From the NCBI GenBank assembly GCA_001465015.1, contig LNEO01000128.1, positions 1 to 48,576 on the forward strand: a stretch of 48,576 bases of DNA. Direction: 5' to 3'. Below are positions 43,892-48,576 of the stretch, piece after piece (positions within the stretch are counted from its first letter, which is position 1; each line of letters starts with the position of its first letter). The position numbers were made by a program, and so were the translations under genes. This stretch comes from Deltaproteobacteria bacterium Ga0077539. Lineage in GTDB: Bacteria; Myxococcota_A; Polyangia; Polyangiales; Ga0077539. The notes under the pieces were generated by a model that was given only the letters and a program-made list of their open reading frames with translations, was not told where the DNA came from and did no database searches.

Positions 43892-45328
43892 TCACACGAT
43901 GCGGAAGGCGTCCTTCAAAGTGCACCGACGCTCGCGCGTAAACGTGCGGCACGTCGTCAGCCCTTCGCCGGTCGGCGAGGCGATCGTCCAGCTCGTGTAG
44001 CCCTCGCCGCCGCAGCCGATGCCCGCGAAGTTGGGCGCGTTCTTCACGAAGATGCTCGTGTTCATCGCGCGCGCGGCCTTCGAGAGGTTCTCGATGTTGG
44101 TGCTCCACATCGTGGCGGTGTGACCGTAGAAATGCTCGACGCGACGCGCGATCGCGATCGCATCGTCGACGTCCTTGGCGCGCACGACGCCCATCACGGG
44201 CATGAGCATCTCGTGCTGCACAAACGGGTGCTCTTCGGGCAGCTCTGCGAACAAGAGCCGCAGGTCGTCCCCGGCGCTCTTGCCGATCGACCGGAGGATC
44301 ACCGCGGCGTTCTTGCCCACGAAGTCACGGTTGACGTGGTTGTCTGCCGTGATGAGCACCTTCTCGAGCTGGCGGACTTCTCCAGCGGTCAGCTCGTAGG
44401 CGTTGCACTTCTTCATCTCGGCGCGGAGCTTGTCGATGATCGAGCCGACCGCGACGATCTCTTTCTCGCACGTGCAGATGACGTTGTTGTCGAAGCTGGC
44501 GCCGGCGATGATGCCGCGCGCGGCCTCGGCGATCTCGGCGGTCTCGTCGACGATGGCCGGGGGATTTCCAGGGCCTGCAGAGATCGCGCGCTTGCCCGAG
44601 CGCATGGCTTCTTGCACGACGGCGCCGCCGCCGGTGACGACGACGAGCCGCGCGAGCTTGTGTCGCATCGCGGCTTGGGCGCTCGCGATCGAGGGCTCGG
44701 CGACACAGCAAATCAAGTTCTCCGGAGCGCCCGCGCTCACGGCGGCGTCGCACAGGATCGAGACGAACCACGCGCTCGTCTCTTTCGCGAGCGGGTGGAC
44801 GTTGAAGACCACCGCGTTGCCGCCGGCCACCATCCCGATCGCGTTGTTGATGATCGTCTCGGTGACGTTGGTGCACGGCGTGATCGAGGTGATCACGCCG
44901 AACGGCGCGCGCTCGATCAGCGCGAGTCCGTTGTCGCCGGAGTACGCGATGGGCTCCAAGAACTCTGGGCCCGGCGTCTTGGTGATCGCGACCTTGTTCT
45001 TGATCTTCTTGTCTTCGACGCGACCGAGCTTGGTCTCGGCGACGGCGCGGTGGCTCATCTCGTCGATGAGCGGCAGCGCGGCGTTGCGCAGCGCGCGAAC
45101 GACGTTGCGTCGGGTCTCGAGCGGCATCGCCTCGTACGCCTCGAACGCCTTGCGCGCCGCGGTGAACGCGCTGTCGACGTCGTCGAAGACGCCCCGTCGT
45201 CGCACGTGCACCGCGGGGGCGACCGCTTGCGTCGCGGCGCCCTTGGAGCTCGCGCCGAGCCCCTCTTTTTTCAGGCGGTCGACGACGAGCGAGACGATCT
45301 GCTCGATCGAAGGGTCATTGGGCCGCAT
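43892..45328 (-). CDS. microcompartment CoA-acylating aldehyde dehydrogenase (EutE/PduP-like)
   Basis: 478 residues. The N-terminal ~22 residues (DPSIEQIVSLVVDRLKKEG) form an amphipathic helix followed by a flexible Ala/Ser linker, the form of BMC encapsulation peptides. The dehydrogenase core has FGVITSITPCTNVTET, VVTGGGAVVQEAM, the catalytic-Cys segment ASFDNNVICTCEKE (Cys285) and HTATMWSTN. The EutE/PduP class converts an aldehyde, NAD+ and CoA to acyl-CoA and NADH. An AAGGAGAG Shine-Dalgarno lies 10 bases upstream. The actual aldehyde cannot be deduced because no aldehyde-generating enzyme lies nearby. Confidence 0.93.
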   Translation of the reverse strand: MRPNDPSIEQIVSLVVDRLKKEGLGASSKGAATQAVAPAVHVRRRGVFDDVDSAFTAARKAFEAYEAMPLETRRNVVRALRNAALPLIDEMSHRAVAETKLGRVEDKKIKNKVAITKTPGPEFLEPIAYSGDNGLALIERAPFGVITSITPCTNVTETIINNAIGMVAGGNAVVFNVHPLAKETSAWFVSILCDAAVSAGAPENLICCVAEPSIASAQAAMRHKLARLVVVTGGGAVVQEAMRSGKRAISAGPGNPPAIVDETAEIAEAARGIIAGASFDNNVICTCEKEIVAVGSIIDKLRAEMKKCNAYELTAGEVRQLEKVLITADNHVNRDFVGKNAAVILRSIGKSAGDDLRLLFAELPEEHPFVQHEMLMPVMGVVRAKDVDDAIAIARRVEHFYGHTATMWSTNIENLSKAARAMNTSIFVKNAPNFAGIGCGGEGYTSWTIASPTGEGLTTCRTFTRERRCTLKDAFRIV

Positions 45329-45338
45329 CGTGTGACGC

Positions 45339-45346
45339 CTCTCCTT
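45339..45346 (-). promoter_or_regulatory. strong Shine-Dalgarno of the aldehyde dehydrogenase
   Basis: AAGGAGAG on the minus strand lies 10 bases before the ATG at 45328, in a 132-base gap after the BMC-P gene. The gap may also hold an internal promoter or processing site that lifts enzyme output. Confidence 0.7.
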
Positions 45347-45460
45347 GGCTGCGTGCAGCAGAGCCGGGTTGGGAGCAAGACATGCGAGATCTCGAATTCT
45401 TGTGCGTTCAAGCTGTTACTGCGCGAGCGCGTCGCCAACCCGAAGCATCGCCGTCACGGC

Positions 45461-45751
45461 TCAGACTTTGCGAAACGTCGTCTCTCCGCCGACCTCGAGG
45501 AGGTCGACGATCGCCATGACCACTGTATCGACGGGACGCTCTCGGGTGGCCTCGGTCTGCCTCGCGCTCGAACCGGCTGCGATCAACACCACCTCGCCCT
45601 CGCCCGCCCCGACCGCGTCCGCCGCGACGAGCGGCGCACCAGTCGGGTTGCCCTGGGCGTCGCAAGGCCGCACCACGAGGAACTTCAGCCCCTCGAGCGT
45701 GGACTCCTTGCGAGTCGCGACCACCGTGCCCGTGACGCGTGCGATCTGCAC
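45461..45751 (-). CDS. BMC-P pentameric vertex shell protein (EutN/CcmL family)
   Basis: 96 residues starting at a GTG. Family motifs are [57 protein letters not shown] and the terminal [14 protein letters not shown]. Pentamers of this protein cap the twelve vertices of the shell. It begins 5 bases after the BMC-H stop and has no clear Shine-Dalgarno, so translation probably depends on the upstream gene, fitting the few copies needed. Confidence 0.94.
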   Translation of the reverse strand: MQIARVTGTVVATRKESTLEGLKFLVVRPCDAQGNPTGAPLVAADAVGAGEGEVVLIAAGSSARQTEATRERPVDTVVMAIVDLLEVGGETTFRKV

Positions 45752-45756
45752 GGCGC

Positions 45757-46065
45757 TCAGGCCCCGGGCGCAGACTTGGACGCCGCCGGCCCGCGGCCGA
45801 GCGGCAGAACTTCGTCGATGTTCGCGTGAGGCCTCGGGATGATGAGCACGCTCACCATTTCGCCGATGCGCTCTGCCTCGCGTTGGCCGGCCTCGGTCGC
45901 CGCCTTCACCGCGGCGACGTCGCCGCGAACGATCACCGAGGTGAAGCCGCCGCCGACCTTCTCGTAGCCGACAAGCTGCACCCTGGCTGCCTTGACCATC
46001 GCGTCTGCAGCCTGAACAGCCGCCGCGAATCCCTTCGTCTCGATGATGCCCAGCGCGTCACTCAT
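45757..46065 (-). CDS. BMC-H hexameric shell protein
   Basis: 102 residues, a single BMC domain: [77 protein letters not shown]. It forms the hexagonal facet tiles. The pore loop reads KVGGGF, a small-residue pore suited to passage of polar metabolites. An Ala/Ser/Lys tail follows the domain. An AAGGA Shine-Dalgarno 7 bases before the ATG fits high expression. Gene position and sequence resemble the H. ochraceum BMC-H as I recall it. Confidence 0.95.
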   Translation of the reverse strand: MSDALGIIETKGFAAAVQAADAMVKAARVQLVGYEKVGGGFTSVIVRGDVAAVKAATEAGQREAERIGEMVSVLIIPRPHANIDEVLPLGRGPAASKSAPGA

Positions 46066-46072
46066 GTTGCGG

Positions 46073-46077
46073 TCCTT
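46073..46077 (-). promoter_or_regulatory. Shine-Dalgarno of BMC-H
   Basis: AAGGA on the minus strand lies 7 bases before the ATG at 46065, near-ideal spacing. Confidence 0.7.
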
Positions 46078-46102
46078 CTATCACGTATCGAGGTGGGTGA
46101 GC

Positions 46103-46122
46103 GATCGAGCACTCCCTCGATC
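46103..46122 (-). promoter_or_regulatory. hairpin between BMC-T and BMC-H genes
   Basis: GATCGAG and CTCGATC form a perfect 7-bp stem with a 6-base loop, in the 88-base gap between two shell genes. No T-run follows, so it is more likely an RNA-processing or stability element than a terminator. Chance is possible. Confidence 0.3.
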
Positions 46123-46153
46123 CGCCACTGATTTTACAGCGATCGTCTCGCTC

Positions 46154-46795
46154 TCAGCGATCGAACTTCGTCTCTTGCTTCTTGCCCTTGACCGAGCGCA
46201 GCGCGCCGCGCGCTGCTTCGGCGGCGGCGTCGACCTCGGCCTCGCTGCCGGACAAGTAGAGTCGACCGAACGCGCCGTAGGGCTGGATGTTCACGAGGAA
46301 CACGTTGGCGGCCTTCTCGGCTTCGTTCGCGGCCAGGACGATGTAGCCCGCCGGGTCGGTCTCGAGGATCCACAAGCTCTGGCCCGGCAGGATCATCATG
46401 CCGGCGGAGTTCTTGTTGATGATCTGCGCCTGGTAGGGCTCGATCCCGCGGATGATCGTGTCCGTCGGCATGTTCGGCGCGAGGCGCTCTTCTTCTTTGA
46501 GCCCGAGCGAGTCGAGGATCGCCTGTCCGGCGTCCATGACCTGCCCTTTGTCCTCGTGGTGAACCTCGAGCAAACCATACGCGCGCTCGACCACCTGCAC
46601 GGCAGGGGCGACCTTGGACGCCTTGAGCGCCACGTCGGTCACGCGGTTGATGGCCATCCCTGGCGCGATCTCGACCCACAACGATGCCATCGAGGGGATC
46701 GGGAGAAATCCGCGCGCAGTCTTGCCGATAAACGACGCGAGCTGCGGCTGCAGGGAATCTAGAAACACGTACGTGCGAAGCGAGACGTTCGCCAT
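46154..46795 (-). CDS. BMC-T tandem shell protein, second type
   Basis: 213 residues with two diverged BMC-fold halves: [29 protein letters not shown]…[42 protein letters not shown], then [78 protein letters not shown]. The C-terminal half keeps the clearer BMC pattern. It matches my memory of H. ochraceum BMC-T2, whose trimers stack in pairs with a gated pore. It is the first gene of the operon; the promoter should lie in 46796-46873 or beyond. Confidence 0.9.
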   Translation of the reverse strand: MANVSLRTYVFLDSLQPQLASFIGKTARGFLPIPSMASLWVEIAPGMAINRVTDVALKASKVAPAVQVVERAYGLLEVHHEDKGQVMDAGQAILDSLGLKEEERLAPNMPTDTIIRGIEPYQAQIINKNSAGMMILPGQSLWILETDPAGYIVLAANEAEKAANVFLVNIQPYGAFGRLYLSGSEAEVDAAAEAARGALRSVKGKKQETKFDR

Positions 46796-46873
46796 GGCGC
46801 AATGGCGGTATCACGCCTCACCTCTCCGTCGCAACGGTAGAAACCAGCCCGTTCGAACTTCGGCGCGGCGCGT

Positions 46874-47410
46874 TCAGGGCGCGCTCGGATAGCGTTTTTG
46901 CATCGCCGCGACGGAGCTCCGGACCAGCGCTTCGAGCGCAGCCGCATCGACGCCCTCGAGGCTCGGGAGAGACAGGCAGGACTTTCCCAGCTTGTGTTTT
47001 CCCAGCTTGCGCAAGAGCGCCTCTTTGCCATCGAAGCCGTCCATCAAATAGACGGTCAGGTTGTTCGAGCGCGGTGAAAACCCGGCCAACGGCCAGTCGC
47101 CGCTCCGACCGGTGTCGTAGACGTACCGATATTGGCCGAAGCCGACGATGCTCGTTCCCCAGAGTTTCGGCTCGAATCCCGTCCATTCGCGCATCCACCG
47201 GCAGAGCGTCTCGGCCTGGGCGCGCCGCGCACCGTCGACCGTCGCGAGAAAGCCCTCGACCGACCCCTCGCTGGCTTTGGTCTTCATCGCCGTTTTCGAC
47301 GCGCTCTTCGACGGCTTCACAGGCTTCTTCGGCGCCTTGGTCGCAACAGGAGCTTTCTTCGTCGGCGCCTTCGCCGAGGGCTCGTTCTTCACAGCTCGCC
47401 TGGTGGTCAC
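46874..47410 (-). CDS. DUF1801-domain protein with Lys/Ala/Pro-rich N-terminus
   Basis: 178 residues from the GTG at 47410, which overlaps the TGA of the LysR-like gene (GTGA); a GTG at 47392 is also possible. The N-terminal ~45 residues are Lys/Ala/Pro repeats like histone H1 tails. The rest is a DUF1801 domain: VDGARRAQAETLCRWMREWTGFEPKLWGTSIVGFGQYRYVYDTGRSGDWPLAGFSPRSNNLTVYLM…LGKHKLGKSCLSLPSLEGVD. The biochemical role of DUF1801 is unknown. The basic tail suggests nucleic-acid contact. It lies just upstream of the BMC operon on the same strand, 78 bases from its first gene. Confidence 0.82.
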   Translation of the reverse strand: MTTRRAVKNEPSAKAPTKKAPVATKAPKKPVKPSKSASKTAMKTKASEGSVEGFLATVDGARRAQAETLCRWMREWTGFEPKLWGTSIVGFGQYRYVYDTGRSGDWPLAGFSPRSNNLTVYLMDGFDGKEALLRKLGKHKLGKSCLSLPSLEGVDAAALEALVRSSVAAMQKRYPSAP

Positions 47411-47721
47411 GCTCGATTTCGACCTTCCCGCCGCGAATCGCTCCCGGGCGATCCGCACGCTCGCGCAGCGTCGGCCGCCTCGTCGACGCTGGCAAGAATC
47501 GCGCGGGCGCGCTCGTGCAGCGCGATCGCCGCGGGCAAAGGGCGCATGCCCTTCGGCGTCCGCTCGAAGAGGGGGACGCCGAGCTCGCGCTCGAGGTTTC
47601 GAATCTGCCGCGTCAACGGAGGCTGCGAGATGTGCAGGCGCGCGGCGGCGCGCGACAGGTGCTCTTCTTCGACGACCGCGACGAGGTACCGAAGCTGATC
47701 GAGGCTCACGGGCGCGAGCAT
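47407..47721 (-). CDS. LysR-type DNA-binding domain without effector domain
   Basis: 104 residues from the ATG at 47721. The full LysR winged helix-turn-helix is present (LDQLRYLVAVVEEEHLSRAAARLHISQPPLTRQIRNLERELGVPLFERTPKGMRPLPAA) with part of the linker helix. It then stops, where normal LysR proteins continue for about 200 residues of ligand-binding domain. The stop overlaps the DUF1801 start. No effector-domain remnant is seen downstream in other frames, so it may be a natural mini-regulator or an old truncation. Only 20 bases separate its start from the divergent map gene. Confidence 0.82.
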   Translation of the reverse strand: MLAPVSLDQLRYLVAVVEEEHLSRAAARLHISQPPLTRQIRNLERELGVPLFERTPKGMRPLPAAIALHERARAILASVDEAADAARACGSPGSDSRREGRNRA

Positions 47722-47741
47722 AGCCGATCGGTCGATACCCA

Positions 47742-48545
47742 ATGAGTATTGGAAGCGAGGCGCCGATCGACGTCATGGTCGCCGAGAAGATGGCCATCGA
47801 GATCCTCTCGCCGCGCGAGCAAGTGAAGCTCAGGCGCGCCGCCCGCTGCGCGGCGCTCACCCTCGCCCACGTCAAGTCCAAGCTGTCCGCGGGCGTCACC
47901 ACGGCAGAGATCGACCGCTGGGCGCGCGAACACACGAAATCATCGGGCGCCAGGCCGAGCCAGCTCGGCTACAAGGGCTTTCCTGCGGCGGTGTGCACGA
48001 GCAGAAACGCCGTCGTTTGCCACGGGATTCCGCGCGACGACGAGGTGCTCGGACGAGGCGACATCGTCAACGTCGACGTCACTTCGGAGCTCGACGGGTT
48101 TCACGGCGACCTGTCCGAGACGATCGCGATCGGGGCGCTCAGCCGCGAGGCCGCTCACGGCACGGACGTGTCCCGGCGATGCCTCGACGCCGCGATCCTG
48201 GTCGTTCGCGATGGCGCGCGCCTCGGCGACATCGGCGCGGCGATCGAGGCCCTCGCGTCGCGCGAGGGATGCTCGGTCGTGACCGACTTCGACGGCCATG
48301 GAATCGGCCGAAGGATGCACATGGATCCGCACGTGTCGCACGCGGGATTCGCCGGCACCGGCGCTCGGCTCCGCGCGGGAATGGCCTTCACCATCGAGCC
48401 GCTGATCAACCTCGGCTCCCCAGCGGTCCGCGTGCTCGAAGACCAGTGGACCGTTGTCACAGAGGACGGATCGCTCTCGGCCCAGTTCGAGCACACAGTC
48501 CTCGTCACGCGCGAGGGCTGCGAGGTGCTCACGCGCCTGCCCTGA
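47742..48545 (+). CDS. map: type I methionine aminopeptidase
   Basis: 267 residues from the ATG at 47742. Metal ligands are in order: Asp in DIVNVDVTSELDGFHGDLS (two), His in DGHGIGRRMHMDPHVSH, Glu in AFTIEPLINLG and Glu in SAQFEHTVLVT. It removes initiator methionine from new proteins. The usual GRxFHExP segment reads GRRMHMDP, a mild departure. An N-terminal extension of about 20 residues precedes the first helix. Downstream ATGs at 47775 and 47790 would also leave the enzyme intact. Confidence 0.94.
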   Translation: MSIGSEAPIDVMVAEKMAIEILSPREQVKLRRAARCAALTLAHVKSKLSAGVTTAEIDRWAREHTKSSGARPSQLGYKGFPAAVCTSRNAVVCHGIPRDDEVLGRGDIVNVDVTSELDGFHGDLSETIAIGALSREAAHGTDVSRRCLDAAILVVRDGARLGDIGAAIEALASREGCSVVTDFDGHGIGRRMHMDPHVSHAGFAGTGARLRAGMAFTIEPLINLGSPAVRVLEDQWTVVTEDGSLSAQFEHTVLVTREGCEVLTRLP

Positions 48546-48576
48546 CCCCCTCCGACGCCCCGTCGTTTGAAAACGT

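Noticed and set aside
45385..45394. CGAGATCTCG palindrome as an operator before the aldehyde dehydrogenase
   Set aside because: Only 10 bases and a single copy; it is expected by chance in this composition.
1..48576. CRISPR arrays, insertion sequences, prophage genes, tRNA or rRNA
   Set aside because: No spaced direct repeats, transposase motifs, phage genes or tRNA-like arms were seen on reading through; short tRNAs could still be missed without a covariance search.

Overview
The window is GC-rich, has no rRNA or tRNA that I can see, and reads as chromosomal DNA of a myxobacterium (Myxococcota; Polyangia, Haliangium or Sandaracinus-like). Supporting signs are AgmX/PglI-type and TonB-like proteins with long low-complexity linkers, a MYXO-CTERM-like sorting tail, Asp/Ala-rich secreted proteins, a Ser/Thr kinase fused to an ATPase and TPR region, several c-di-GMP proteins, and a Haliangium-type microcompartment operon. 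Many starts lack a Shine-Dalgarno sequence; a few have strong ones and those are noted.

Layout. 1-2264: end of a HEAT-repeat protein with an apparent one-base frameshift. 2271-10296 (minus): BamA, a TPR protein, a secreted Asp-rich protein, a B12-dependent acyl-CoA mutase large subunit whose two diagnostic residues (Phe112, Gln230) are those of isobutyryl-CoA mutase, and a b561-like membrane protein. 10386-12460 (plus): GH43 lipoprotein and a YbaK-type deacylase. 12490-19237 (minus): LolD and LolC/E, LysRS, two small coupled genes, a Cys-rich lipoprotein, RdgB and RNase PH, with start/stop overlaps at three junctions. 19364-27460 (minus): a signalling block with an HD-GYP response regulator (C-terminus disrupted), a TPR/HExxH protein, a histidine kinase, a pseudo-receiver and a GAF protein. 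27628-37031: CPBP protease, frameshifted TonB-like protein, precorrin-2 dehydrogenase, UDP-sugar pyrophosphorylase, a 44-residue basic protein, an ECF sigma with an anti-sigma/AgmX fusion, PilZ, NadA and DedA. 37072-43072 (minus): a 1281-residue kinase/ATPase and a lipoprotein carrying both a trypsin domain and a HETTH motif.

43286-46795 (minus) is the most notable system: a compact bacterial microcompartment operon in the transcription order BMC-T (second type), BMC-H, BMC-P, CoA-acylating-type aldehyde dehydrogenase, BMC-T (first type). All shell classes needed to close a shell are present with one core enzyme, but there is no signature enzyme making the aldehyde, and no alcohol dehydrogenase or phosphotransacylase. 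Its gene order and sequences resemble, from memory, the Haliangium ochraceum shell locus. Next to it lie a DUF1801 protein, a LysR-type DNA-binding domain with no effector domain, and a divergent methionine aminopeptidase.

Three genes (near 437, 26153 and 28830) are broken in ways that could be real decay or sequence errors; all need read-level checking.
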